The notes below the pieces were generated by a model. The model searched no databases. It saw only the letters and a program-made list of their open reading frames with translations, and was not told where the DNA came from. Both the position numbers and the translations under genes were made by a program. A stretch of DNA of 50,099 nucleotides, taken from NCBI GenBank assembly GCA_964503685.1, contig CAZDAW010000012.1:1-50099 (forward strand), written 5' to 3'. Every line of letters begins with the position of its first letter. The stretch's first letter is position 1. This stretch comes from CAZDAW01 sp964503685. Its GTDB lineage: Bacteria; Chloroflexota; Anaerolineae; Anaerolineales; Anaerolineaceae. Below, piece after piece: positions 25,594 through 34,157 of the stretch.

Positions 25594-27111
25594 ATGTCGC
25601 GCGCCGACCGCATTGCCTTGCTCATCAGCCTCGTCGCCCTGCTGGTTTCGGCTTATGTCACTGACCGGGTTTTCGAACGAATACCCCATATCGAAGATGA
25701 AATGGCTTACACATGGCAAGCCCAGGTGATTGCTCGCGGGCAAATTGCCCTGCCTGCGCAAAAATACCCCAAAAGCATGCTGGTGCCGTTTGTTGTCGAT
25801 TATAACGGTTTGCGTTTCAGTAAATATCCCCTGGGATGGCCAGTTGTTCTGGCAATCGGGATCAAACTCGGCATTCGTCACCTGATCAACCCTATCCTGG
25901 CCGGGATTGCCGTCTGGCTAACCTACCAATTAGGCAAAAAGGTCTTCAGCGCCGGTACTGGATTGCTGGCCGGGGTATTAACCATCAGCTCGCCCTTTTT
26001 CTTAATGAATTCTGGTTCGCTCCTTTCGCATCCCTGGTCGCTCTTCTTGACCCTGGCCTTCACCCTGGCATGGATGGATACCTTCAATTCCAAACGAAGC
26101 GTTCCGCGCTGGTTAACAATACTCACAGCGAGCTTTTCGCTGGGAGCGTTGATACTAACCCGCCCGATGACTGCCTTTGCCGTCTGTATTCCCTTCATGA
26201 TCCACGGATTGATCCTATTATGGCGCGGAAACAACCAAGATCGCCGGGCGGTAATTATCATCGGGACAATTTGCGTGGTCATTGCTGCACTTCACCCCCT
26301 CTGGCAATATGCGCTGACAGGCGATCCCTTGCTCAATCCGTACAGTTTATGGTGGCCTTACGATAAAGTCGGTTTTGGCCCCGGACACGGGCGACAGGAC
26401 GGGGGATATCAGCTTCACGACGCCTGGAAGAATTTAAAAGATAGCCTGTGGTTTGGCCGGCACGATTTATTCGGCTGGGGCAGTTACTCGTGGATATTCC
26501 TGCCATTTGGATTATGGTCAGCGCGCCGCAACCATCGCGCCTGGCAAATTGCAGGTATTTTCATCAGCCTTCTTCTGGTCTATATGCTTTACTGGATTGG
26601 TTCATATCTGTTAGGACCTCGATATTATTATGAAGGGTTATTCTGCATGACCTTATTCAGTGCGGCAGGGATTATTTATCTTTCCGGGCTGCCATTAAGA
26701 AATTTTTCCCTCCAGAAGAAAAAGGTAAACTGGCGGGTTATCAGAGCATTCGGCGTTATAACGGTTGTCGCTTTACTCATGACTATCAATCTTCGTTATT
26801 ACACGCCCGCCCGCGTCGGCGGTATGTATGGATTATACGGGATTAACCAATCTCGCCTGGCGCCTTTTACCACCCAGAAAGCGCAGGAGTTAACGCCAGC
26901 GCTGATCATCGTTCATCCACAAAAAAAGTGGACAGAATATGGGGCATTATTAGACCTGCAAAATGCATTCTATGACTCGCCCTTCATTTTTGCTTACAGC
27001 CGCGGCGAAGATAGAGACAATGAAGTTGCAAACGAATTCCCCAGCAGGGCCATCTTTCATTATTACCCGGATGAACCGTTGCGTTTTTATACCGCTCCCA
27101 GAATTCAATAA
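25594..27111 (+). CDS. GT-C type membrane glycosyltransferase (PMT/ArnT-like)
   Basis: 505 aa with about 11 transmembrane helices. After the first helix comes an acidic pair in a loop (I-P-H-I-E-D-E-M-A-Y), as in GT-C enzymes of the PMT_2 group, where Asp/Glu binds metal or acceptor. Further conserved-looking loops are F-S-K-Y-P-L-G-W-P and L-L-S-H-P-W-S. These enzymes transfer sugars from polyprenyl-phosphate carriers on the outer membrane face. The sugar and acceptor are unknown. One base separates it from rimO, so it is probably co-transcribed. Confidence 0.8.
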   Translation: MSRADRIALLISLVALLVSAYVTDRVFERIPHIEDEMAYTWQAQVIARGQIALPAQKYPKSMLVPFVVDYNGLRFSKYPLGWPVVLAIGIKLGIRHLINPILAGIAVWLTYQLGKKVFSAGTGLLAGVLTISSPFFLMNSGSLLSHPWSLFLTLAFTLAWMDTFNSKRSVPRWLTILTASFSLGALILTRPMTAFAVCIPFMIHGLILLWRGNNQDRRAVIIIGTICVVIAALHPLWQYALTGDPLLNPYSLWWPYDKVGFGPGHGRQDGGYQLHDAWKNLKDSLWFGRHDLFGWGSYSWIFLPFGLWSARRNHRAWQIAGIFISLLLVYMLYWIGSYLLGPRYYYEGLFCMTLFSAAGIIYLSGLPLRNFSLQKKKVNWRVIRAFGVITVVALLMTINLRYYTPARVGGMYGLYGINQSRLAPFTTQKAQELTPALIIVHPQKKWTEYGALLDLQNAFYDSPFIFAYSRGEDRDNEVANEFPSRAIFHYYPDEPLRFYTAPRIQ

Positions 27112-27113
27112 AA

Positions 27114-27545
27114 TCAATTCAGGCGTATAACGTACTGGTTTGAACGCCGCCAGACCAATAAACCGGCCAACACTGCTGGGAAACCCACCAGCCCTACTGC
27201 GAATAGTTGGCCGGAACTGACGCTCCAGATGAAAATCAGAAGCATGACCACGGAGAAGTAACGGAACAGAAGGCTCTCGCGTTGCAGAACAAGCGAAATA
27301 AAGCCCGGCCGAATGCTGAATGCGCCTATCATGCAGGCCCCTGCCAGCCATAAAAAACTCCTGGCGCAGGGTAAAGCCAGACTGGCGGGCAAAAAAATCA
27401 AACCGGCGAATATTGCCGCCGCCCACCAAAGTGAGTGTTTGCCGCATCGATAAGCCTGATGAATTAATTCACCCAATACTGCGGCAAAACCCAGGTAAGC
27501 TGCGGCTAGAGTTAAAATACTGATCCAAAAAGATAGCTCGTTCAA
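27114..27545 (-). CDS. Small four-helix membrane protein, TTG start
   Basis: 143 aa, with four to five hydrophobic segments covering nearly the whole protein. No family recognised. An in-frame stop at 27555-27557 forces the start to be the TTG at 27545 or later. GAGGTG stands five bases before this TTG, an ideal SD. That SD lies in the 3' arm of the terminator hairpin of the preceding gene. It is convergent with the glycosyltransferase gene, with only two bases between the stop codons. Confidence 0.7.
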   Translation of the reverse strand: MNELSFWISILTLAAAYLGFAAVLGELIHQAYRCGKHSLWWAAAIFAGLIFLPASLALPCARSFLWLAGACMIGAFSIRPGFISLVLQRESLLFRYFSVVMLLIFIWSVSSGQLFAVGLVGFPAVLAGLLVWRRSNQYVIRLN

Positions 27546-27578
27546 AAAAACACCTCATCCCTTACAAGAATGAGGTGT
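27543..27578 (-). terminator. Terminator hairpin that contains the next gene's SD
   Basis: On the minus strand, ACACCTCAT (27570-27578) pairs with ATGAGGTGT (27550-27558), and a T-run follows (to about 27544). The 3' arm carries GAGGTG, the SD of the TTG-started gene at 27545. Confidence 0.8.
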
Positions 27579-27605
27579 GCAATATTTATGCCGATTTCCG
27601 ATTCG

Positions 27606-28685
27606 TCACGGTGTGACCGTTGGTTCTATCGGCTCTTCTTCCGGCGCCTTCGTCGGGACAGCCGTCGGCGGGTAACAGGCGGCATAGGCATCTTTTGATT
27701 TGCTCTTGAGATCTGAATCCTGGCTCAACGCCAAAGCAGCGTAATATTGTTCGTATGCGCCGCAAGGATTTCCAGCAGCCATCAACTGGTCGCCATAATT
27801 TATCGAAGCCAGGCGGAATCGTTCTGTAGCAGTCACATTATTGATATCGCGCAAATTGGGTAAGGCCGTATAGACCTGGGAAAAATAACTCACCACCGTT
27901 GCCCAATCCAGGTCCCAATAACTCGCCCCGGTTATGTAGAGCTTGACCCAGGTGCGCAGGCCATTGGCCTCATTATCGAGGATGCCGTACTTCTCAGCCA
28001 TCGAGAAATCATATAAACCACCCTCAAGGTTGCCTTCATTGATAATTTTATTCCAGCCGCGGTTGCGGTAACACATATAATACATGCCATCGATATCAAC
28101 CGCCCGATAAGTAAAATTCTTCTTGCGAATCACATCAAGGGCATTGATTGTTCCGGTCCAATCCTGGCTTGCATAAAGCTGGCGCGCTTGATTGAAAGCA
28201 TCATCCCCGATTGTAATATCTGGCGTGGGCGTAACGGCCGGGGTTGCAGTTGGAACAGGCGTACTGGTGATGCTCATTGCCAGCATCAGTTCGGCCAATT
28301 TATCCGTCGCACCCGGATAAGCCGGGTTTTGTTGGATAATATATTCAAAACGTTGCTTGGCAATGCTGTAGCGTTGGGCAGCCAGGTCTTCCGTTCCCAA
28401 CTTAAACTGCTCATCCAGTATTGCACCAAGTCGCGCCGCTTTGGCTTCTTCAGCTTCCCGGATTCCCGCCTGGTAACCCAAAAAACCACCCACAGCGACA
28501 ATAATAATGAAGACCAAAACGCCACCTACAATCCACATCCACAGACGGGATTTTGGACGGCTTTTGGGCTTTATTGCGACAGGACTCGTATCTTCAAGGC
28601 CGGATTGTTCCGCACCTGAGTTTTCAATATTTGAATCGTTCATGTTTTTATCTTCATTTGAGGTGTGATTGTTTTCTTCTTGCAT
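27606..28685 (-). CDS. Single-TM protein with TPR-like repeats
   Basis: 359 aa. An acidic, Asn/Glu-rich cytoplasmic N-terminus (about 1-45) is followed by a transmembrane helix (about 48-72). An outer region of paired helices follows (L-G-T-E-D-L-A-A-Q-R-Y-S-I-A-K-Q-R-F-E), resembling tetratricopeptide repeats. A short Thr/Pro linker interrupts it near 142-158. A second ATG at 28643 would remove 14 residues. TATAAT lies seven bases before the first ATG, favouring the long form as a leaderless transcript. It lies downstream of murJ, so a cell-envelope protein-interaction role is plausible but unproven. Confidence 0.8.
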   Translation of the reverse strand: MQEENNHTSNEDKNMNDSNIENSGAEQSGLEDTSPVAIKPKSRPKSRLWMWIVGGVLVFIIIVAVGGFLGYQAGIREAEEAKAARLGAILDEQFKLGTEDLAAQRYSIAKQRFEYIIQQNPAYPGATDKLAELMLAMSITSTPVPTATPAVTPTPDITIGDDAFNQARQLYASQDWTGTINALDVIRKKNFTYRAVDIDGMYYMCYRNRGWNKIINEGNLEGGLYDFSMAEKYGILDNEANGLRTWVKLYITGASYWDLDWATVVSYFSQVYTALPNLRDINNVTATERFRLASINYGDQLMAAGNPCGAYEQYYAALALSQDSDLKSKSKDAYAACYPPTAVPTKAPEEEPIEPTVTP

Positions 28686-28692
28686 GGGCGTA

Positions 28693-28698
28693 ATTATA
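28693..28698 (-). promoter_or_regulatory. -10 box before the TPR-like gene
   Basis: TATAAT on the minus strand, seven bases upstream of the ATG at 28685 and just after the murJ stop. No matching -35 is seen. It would allow expression independent of murJ. Confidence 0.5.
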
Positions 28699-28716
28699 CC
28701 TTAATTGGAGCAAATT

Positions 28717-30273
28717 TTATAAACGGATCAGAATCTTCAACTCTTTCCATATAAACGGGACTGTAATTAAAGCTCCAATTCCCAATGCCGCGACAGATGC
28801 AGGGAGTAAAGGCAATGGCAAAACCTGTAGGAGGATATAAACCACAAAGCCGCCAACAATTGAACCCAGAACGGATCGCAAGAGCGTGTTTCCCACCGCC
28901 GCTTTGCCCTCGCCTTTGCCTTTCAACCGTCGGTTCAATATAAACAGGAGCAGCAATGCTTCAAGGGTGAACGCCAGCGTATCCGCAGCGCTGATACCCG
29001 CCGCGCCCAAAAACTGGAACAATAAGATGGAAATACCAAAAAACAGCACTGCGGTCAGGCCTGAAGCCAGCAAGGGTATGCGGGCGTCTTTCTGTGCATA
29101 AAAAGAGCGAGAAGCAATTTCCAGGAGTGAATGTCCGACGATGCCCGCCAGATATGCCCGGGTTACCCAGGCTACCAGTTGTGTGCCCTGAGCGTCAAAA
29201 CCAAAGAAGAGTTCAACCAGGGGCCGAATACCTGCCGCCAATAAGACTGCGCACGGCAACGTAATACCGATAATCACCCGCAACACTTTTTCGAGAGTCT
29301 CGCGGAAGCTCGACCAGTCGCCGCGGGCAATTTGCTCAGAAAGCGTGGGCAAAAGAGCCGTACCGATGGCCGTACCGATCAGAGTTTCCGGAACCTGCAT
29401 GATCAACCAGCCATAGGTTAAAGCCGTCACCGCGCCAGGTTCAAGGCGTGAAGCCAGATTATCCCGGGCAATGAAAATCAACTGGATAAAAAACATGGTC
29501 AGTAAACGTGGGCCTAACAGCGCCAGAACCTGTCTGACGCCCGAATCGCGCATAGCGATACGCGGCGTCCATTTGAAGTGATACTTCACCAGGCCAGGGA
29601 CCTGAATCAACAGATGCAAAGCCGCGCCCAGTATGACCCCATACACCAGGCCGTGAACGCCCATCCCCAACGCCGGCAGGGTAGCAGTTCCAATGACATA
29701 ACCTTTGGTTGGGGCAAGAACCAACGCGCCAAATATCTGCCCCAATTCGTAGAAGAGGGGAGCCATTGCCGGCAACAAAAAGTGTTGATTTGCCTGCAAT
29801 CCGGCCATCACCAGACCGCTGATCGAGAAGATCAACGTCGCGATCAAGTTTAAGCGCATCAGGTCCGCGACCAGCTTCTGTTGAGCAGTATTAAACCCGG
29901 GGGCAATGCCCAACTGCCAGCTCACCAACGGCTCTGCCAGCAAGGCGACCAACACCGCCAGGGCGGCTGTAACAATAAAAGCCAGATTCGCGATCTGCGA
30001 AAATAACATCCAGGCAGCCGGTTTCCCCTTCAATGTCAGGTATTCCGATAGCACAGGAATAAATGCAATTGCCAAAGCGCCGCCTGAAATCAATGCAAAT
30101 AACGAATCAGGCAAATTATTAGCAGCATTGAAAGCATCCAATTCAGACGAAAGCCCAAACTGGCGCGCCACCAACATCTGGCGCAAGACGCCGATAGCTT
30201 TATCCAACCCAAAAAAGACAGCCAAAAGGATTGAAATGCGGGTCAAATGAGACAACTTCAGGTTTATTTTCAT
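28717..30273 (-). CDS. murJ: Lipid II flippase MurJ (MviN)
   Basis: 518-aa MOP-superfamily flippase with about 14 transmembrane helices. The N-terminal R-Q-M-L-V-A-R-Q-F-G-L-S-S-E-L-D-A-F and the P-L-F-Y-E-L-G-Q-I motif are diagnostic of MviN/MurJ. It moves lipid II across the cytoplasmic membrane for peptidoglycan synthesis. Its presence implies a peptidoglycan wall, in keeping with the LysM and RodZ-like proteins in this window. It is divergent from the K+ transporter gene. Confidence 0.95.
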   Translation of the reverse strand: MKINLKLSHLTRISILLAVFFGLDKAIGVLRQMLVARQFGLSSELDAFNAANNLPDSLFALISGGALAIAFIPVLSEYLTLKGKPAAWMLFSQIANLAFIVTAALAVLVALLAEPLVSWQLGIAPGFNTAQQKLVADLMRLNLIATLIFSISGLVMAGLQANQHFLLPAMAPLFYELGQIFGALVLAPTKGYVIGTATLPALGMGVHGLVYGVILGAALHLLIQVPGLVKYHFKWTPRIAMRDSGVRQVLALLGPRLLTMFFIQLIFIARDNLASRLEPGAVTALTYGWLIMQVPETLIGTAIGTALLPTLSEQIARGDWSSFRETLEKVLRVIIGITLPCAVLLAAGIRPLVELFFGFDAQGTQLVAWVTRAYLAGIVGHSLLEIASRSFYAQKDARIPLLASGLTAVLFFGISILLFQFLGAAGISAADTLAFTLEALLLLFILNRRLKGKGEGKAAVGNTLLRSVLGSIVGGFVVYILLQVLPLPLLPASVAALGIGALITVPFIWKELKILIRL

Positions 30274-30445
30274 TGGTATCTCAAATCATTATTCATATAA
30301 AATATTCTTGTCGCCGTTCAATTGCTCCATCTTACAACAGGTAAGAATGAATGGCAAGTAATCCGTCTAAATCTATCCAAAAACCATGACTTTCGATCGT
30401 AAACCACTTTGATCACACGAATATTAATTGATTCGTAGGAGTATT

Positions 30446-32284
30446 ATGCTAAACCGAGTTAAATACTTTCTTATCGGTGCGCCATTGCCAACCCAGAAGT
30501 TATCTGAAACGCGTTTGAACAAAATCCGCGCCCTGGCGGCCTTTTCACCTGATGCATTATCCTCTATTGCCTATGCCAATCAAGAGATCTACCTGGGATT
30601 GATCATCGCCGGGAGCGCCGGCCTGGCGCTCAGTTTGCCCATTGGGATTGCGATTACAATATTGCTCATCATCGTTGCTCTATCATATTTCCAAACAATC
30701 CATGCCTACCCATCTGGCGGCGGATCGTTTTCGGTAGCCCGGCAAAACCTGGGTACACTGCCCGGTCTGGTGACGGCATCAGCATTATTGATCGGCTATC
30801 TATTGACCGCAGCAGTCAGTCTTTCCGCCGGAATGGAAGCCATCGCTTCCGCAATTCCTGCGCTATGGGAATATCGCGTCCTGCTGGCAATCATTGCTCT
30901 CACTATCATTACCATCATCAATTTGCGCGGCATCAGCGAATCGGGAACAATGATGGCCGTACCTGTTTACCTTTTTTTGATTTCTTATTTCCTCATGATA
31001 ATTTATGGGGTCATTCAGATCATCCTTGGAAAGGTTACCCTGTCGGCGATCGCTGCTCCGCCGGCGATAAAGCCTTTAACCCCTTTTCTAATTCTGCACA
31101 CATTCTCCGCCGGCTGTACGGCGCTTACCGGCATTGAGGCTATCAGCAACGGCGTTCCCTATTTTCAAAAACCCGAACCGAAAAACGCCGGGCAGACATT
31201 AATTGTTATGGCGTTATTGATGAGTGGATTGTTTGTCGGCAGTATAGGATTAACCCAAATTCTCGGCGTTGTCGCCGGCCCGCAAGAAACTATTTTGTCT
31301 GCCCTGGCCCGCCGTTTACTCGCTCAATCGCCATTTTACTATCTGATTCAAATCACCACCATGCTGATCCTCACTGTGGCAGCCAACACCAGTTTTGCAG
31401 GCTTTCCTCGCCTGGGTGCTATTCTCGCCGGTGAAGGATTTTTGCCACGCCAGTTTAATAACCTGGGAGATCGCCTGGTTTATCAAAATGGAATCATTGC
31501 CCTGGCAGTTGCAACCGGGCTCCTGATTATCCTTTTTGGAGGGGATACGCATGCCCTGGTGCCGCTTTTCGCAGTCGGCGTCTTTCTGGCATTTACACTT
31601 TCACAAGCCGGGATGGTTCTTCACTGGATTCGCAGCCGCGAAAAACGATGGGGTATAAAAGCAATCATCAATGGCATGGGCGCGCTTGCAACCGGTATTG
31701 CAACGATCATTATCGGGGTCAGCAAATTTACCGAAGGCGCCTGGATATCCATCCTGTTGATTCCCATCATGGTGACGCTGTTCTTCCGAATTCGCTCTCA
31801 TTACCAGATGGTAGGTAAACAACTTTCATTAAGAGGATTACCGCCATCTCTGCGCCCTTTACCACCCGCCAGGATCGTTGTCCCAATTTCTGGCGTCAAT
31901 CGTTCAGTCGTTCAGGCTGTCACGTACGCGCTCTCATTATCCAATGAAGTCACCGCGATATATGTCGAACTGGAACCAGGCGCCGGTGAGAAAGTGAAAG
32001 GGGAGTGGGAACGCTGGTTCCCTGATGTTAAACTGGTCATCAAACCATCTCCCTACCGCTCAATCGTACAACCGATATTGGATTATCTCGATGAAACGGA
32101 CAAAGAAAACAATGATGGTCAACTCGCCGCGCTCGTGCTGGCAGAATATATACCACCCAAATTCTGGCAGGGTTTGCTCCACAACCAGACCGCTCTCGTT
32201 CTGCGGACAGCGCTGCTCTATAACCGACGTCATCGAGGTTATCAGCGGATCATCATTGATACACCTTACCATGCCGAAACATAG
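30446..32284 (+). CDS. KimA-like potassium transporter (APC superfamily)
   Basis: 612 aa from the ATG at 30446, with TAGGAG just before it. There are 12 transmembrane helices, then a soluble C-terminal domain (about 455-610). The sequence closely follows the KimA family: A-F-S-P-D-A-L-S-S-I-A-Y-A, A-Y-P-S-G-G-G-S-F, F-S-A-G-C-T-A-L-T-G-I-E-A-I-S-N and A-A-N-T-S-F-A-G-F-P. KimA of B. subtilis is a proton-coupled high-affinity K+ importer controlled by c-di-AMP. I see no ydaO-type c-di-AMP riboswitch in the 170-bp gap to murJ, only a small inverted repeat, ACGAAT / ATTCGT (30417-30436). Amino-acid transport remains an alternative. Confidence 0.85.
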   Translation: MLNRVKYFLIGAPLPTQKLSETRLNKIRALAAFSPDALSSIAYANQEIYLGLIIAGSAGLALSLPIGIAITILLIIVALSYFQTIHAYPSGGGSFSVARQNLGTLPGLVTASALLIGYLLTAAVSLSAGMEAIASAIPALWEYRVLLAIIALTIITIINLRGISESGTMMAVPVYLFLISYFLMIIYGVIQIILGKVTLSAIAAPPAIKPLTPFLILHTFSAGCTALTGIEAISNGVPYFQKPEPKNAGQTLIVMALLMSGLFVGSIGLTQILGVVAGPQETILSALARRLLAQSPFYYLIQITTMLILTVAANTSFAGFPRLGAILAGEGFLPRQFNNLGDRLVYQNGIIALAVATGLLIILFGGDTHALVPLFAVGVFLAFTLSQAGMVLHWIRSREKRWGIKAIINGMGALATGIATIIIGVSKFTEGAWISILLIPIMVTLFFRIRSHYQMVGKQLSLRGLPPSLRPLPPARIVVPISGVNRSVVQAVTYALSLSNEVTAIYVELEPGAGEKVKGEWERWFPDVKLVIKPSPYRSIVQPILDYLDETDKENNDGQLAALVLAEYIPPKFWQGLLHNQTALVLRTALLYNRRHRGYQRIIIDTPYHAET

Positions 32285-32313
32285 AAATTATATCGTTCAG
32301 ACAGACTGAAGCG

Positions 32314-32997
32314 ATGAACAATAATAACAGTAAGACCAATTCACTTACCCTGAGTGACATTGCCATATTTTCCGGGTTAACTGGCGCCACCCAGTCTGCA
32401 ATTATCAAAGCAATATTTCAACGTGATTATCCGCCAAAAGCGATTGTAATCATGGAAAATGAGCCATGCACAGCCGCTTATTTTATTGCTTCAGGTTCTG
32501 TACGGATTTACCGAATGTCTGCAGACGGACGTGAGCAGGTGCTGGCGCGAATGAGCAAAGGAATGGCATTCAATACCGTTCCGCCGCTTCAGACCCATAG
32601 TGTGAATCATGCCAGCGTAGAAACTTTAACGGCTGCGACAATCTACGGGTTACGAAAGGAAGATTACCTGCGTTTGTTGCAGTCTTATCCTGATTTCTCA
32701 TACGCAGTATTAAAAGATTTTGCCAATCGATTAACAGGACTGACCGACCTGATCGAGGATATTTCTCTCCATTCAGTGAGAGGGCGTCTGGCGCGCTTTT
32801 TATTAGATCAGGCAGATAATAAAAATCATATCGCTCAACGCTGGACGCAGGATGAAATCGCTGAACAACTGGGAACCGTGCGCGACGTAATCGGGCGAAC
32901 GCTGCGTACGTTCATCGAGGCAGGATTAATCAGGCGAGATCGACAGATGATATACTTAATCGATCGAAAAGGACTGGAAGCAGAAGCTGAAAACTGA
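32314..32997 (+). CDS. Crp/Fnr family transcriptional regulator
   Basis: 227 aa. An N-terminal cyclic-nucleotide-binding-like beta-roll (about 15-130; Y-F-I-A-S-G-S-V-R-I-Y) is followed by a C-terminal winged HTH (about 155-220; W-T-Q-D-E-I-A-E-Q-L-G-T-V-R-D-V-I-G-R-T). No FNR-type four-cysteine cluster is present. The ligand pocket lacks a clear R-x-S cAMP motif, so the signal is unknown. It lies 29 bp after the KimA-like gene, so K+ uptake may be one target. Confidence 0.92.
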   Translation: MNNNNSKTNSLTLSDIAIFSGLTGATQSAIIKAIFQRDYPPKAIVIMENEPCTAAYFIASGSVRIYRMSADGREQVLARMSKGMAFNTVPPLQTHSVNHASVETLTAATIYGLRKEDYLRLLQSYPDFSYAVLKDFANRLTGLTDLIEDISLHSVRGRLARFLLDQADNKNHIAQRWTQDEIAEQLGTVRDVIGRTLRTFIEAGLIRRDRQMIYLIDRKGLEAEAEN

Positions 32998-33010
32998 AAG
33001 TGGTCACAGA

Positions 33011-33511
33011 ATGGAATATAAAATTTGCGAAATGAATCTCAATCATTGGAATCAAGTGCGCCAGATCTACCTGGAAGGGATTGCCACGGGGAACGCTACG
33101 TTTGAAACGCAGGCTCCTGATTGGGAAAAGTGGGACGCCGGGCATCTCAAAGATTGCCGGTTGGTCGCTCAAGCCGGCAGCGAGATTATCCTGGGCTGGG
33201 CCGCTTTAAGTCCATTCTCCAGCCGGGAGGTTTATCGCGGTGTTGCCGCAGTTAGCATCTACGTGGGAGAGAAATATCGTGGATACGGAATTGGTAAAGC
33301 GCTACTCCGAGAGTTGATCGAGCGATCGGAACAAAAAGGATATTGGACATTGCAATCCGGAGTTTTTGCCGAAAATCATGCCAGCCTGAAATTGCATCAA
33401 GAAGCAGGATTTCGAATAGTTGGAGTAAGAGAAAAAATTGCCAGCCTCAACGGCGTCTGGCATGATACAATCTTATTAGAAAGACGAAGCCATACAATAG
33501 CGTGGACATGA
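33011..33511 (+). CDS. GNAT acetyltransferase, phosphinothricin/ArsN-like
   Basis: 166 aa with a complete GNAT fold. Motif A with the acetyl-CoA loop is Y-R-G-Y-G-I-G-K-A-L-L, followed by the A-E-N-H-A-S-L-K-L-H-Q-E-A-G-F segment and a W-H-D near the C-terminus that is typical of phosphinothricin and methionine-sulfoximine acetyltransferases. ArsN1, which detoxifies the natural arsenical arsinothricin, belongs to the same group. The next gene is an arsR, so an ArsN1-type role is worth considering. The sequence alone also fits a general L-amino-acid acetyltransferase. Confidence 0.85.
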   Translation: MEYKICEMNLNHWNQVRQIYLEGIATGNATFETQAPDWEKWDAGHLKDCRLVAQAGSEIILGWAALSPFSSREVYRGVAAVSIYVGEKYRGYGIGKALLRELIERSEQKGYWTLQSGVFAENHASLKLHQEAGFRIVGVREKIASLNGVWHDTILLERRSHTIAWT

Positions 33512-33575
33512 CAGGGAAATTTGTTCGGATATAAGTCAATATTGTGCATAACCTAAAGTCAATCAATATATATTC

Positions 33576-33986
33576 ATGAAAACGAATGTTACAGATTCTG
33601 CACTTGAAGACGAAATAGCGAGCTTCTTTCAACTGTTAAGCCAATCGATTCGCATACAAATTTTACTGATGATCGGTGAGAAAGAAGCGTGTGTATGCCA
33701 TCTGGAGACATTTTTGGGTCATCGTCAGGCTGTTATATCACAACATTTGATGGTATTGCGTGACGCTGGGCTGGTTACAACCCGCCGAGATGGTCGAAAT
33801 ATCTATTACCGTCTGGTAAATCCGAAACTCTTATCCATCATCCAGCAAGCTGCTTATCAAATCGGCATTACACCTGAGATATTCAAGGCAATTCACAACA
33901 AACCCGTGAAAAAGTGTCCTTGTCCGCATTGCAATTCGACTGTTTGTCTGGATTATTCCCCCAAGAAATGTAAACGAGCAGAATAA
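33576..33986 (+). CDS. ArsR-family metalloregulator
   Basis: 136 aa. The winged HTH (about 15-95) includes the metal-binding helix sequence E-A-C-V-C-H-L-E and the recognition helix A-V-I-S-Q-H-L-M-V-L-R. The C-terminal extension is Cys-rich (K-K-C-P-C-P-H-C, then C and K-K-C-K-R), and may form a second metal site. CVC in the DNA-binding helix is typical of As(III)-sensing ArsR. There is no SD; a weak -10 (AATATA) ends five bases before the ATG, so it may be leaderless. A decayed paralogue follows at 34158, and then the arsenite pump gene, its likely target. Confidence 0.93.
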   Translation: MKTNVTDSALEDEIASFFQLLSQSIRIQILLMIGEKEACVCHLETFLGHRQAVISQHLMVLRDAGLVTTRRDGRNIYYRLVNPKLLSIIQQAAYQIGITPEIFKAIHNKPVKKCPCPHCNSTVCLDYSPKKCKRAE

Positions 33987-33991
33987 ACCAT

Positions 33992-34010
33992 TGAAATCGT
34001 CATGATTTCA
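33992..34010. promoter_or_regulatory. Inverted repeat after arsR
   Basis: TGAAATC (33992-33998) and GATTTCA (34004-34010) around five bases, six bases past the arsR stop. It could be an operator for the pump gene downstream or a weak terminator. A TATAAT box lies at 34044-34049 with no good -35. Confidence 0.4.
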
Positions 34011-34157
34011 CAAACAAAATCACATTCCTTTTAGCGAATATGTTATAATCAACAGAAATGGTTACCTTAACTTAACATATTCTCTGGCAAGAATCAGGAA
34101 ATAGCAGCAAGCCATTCTACCTTTTCAGACACAACAAATTCCCTTTACCCTGTTACT

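Noticed and set aside
30274..30445. Possible c-di-AMP (ydaO) riboswitch before the KimA-like gene
   Set aside because: The gap is too short and lacks the two conserved G-rich elements and pseudo-symmetric stems of that class.
34021..34157. Small ORF or RNA between arsR and its relic
   Set aside because: No frame with an SD and no strong hairpin with a U-tract; only an isolated TATAAT at 34044.
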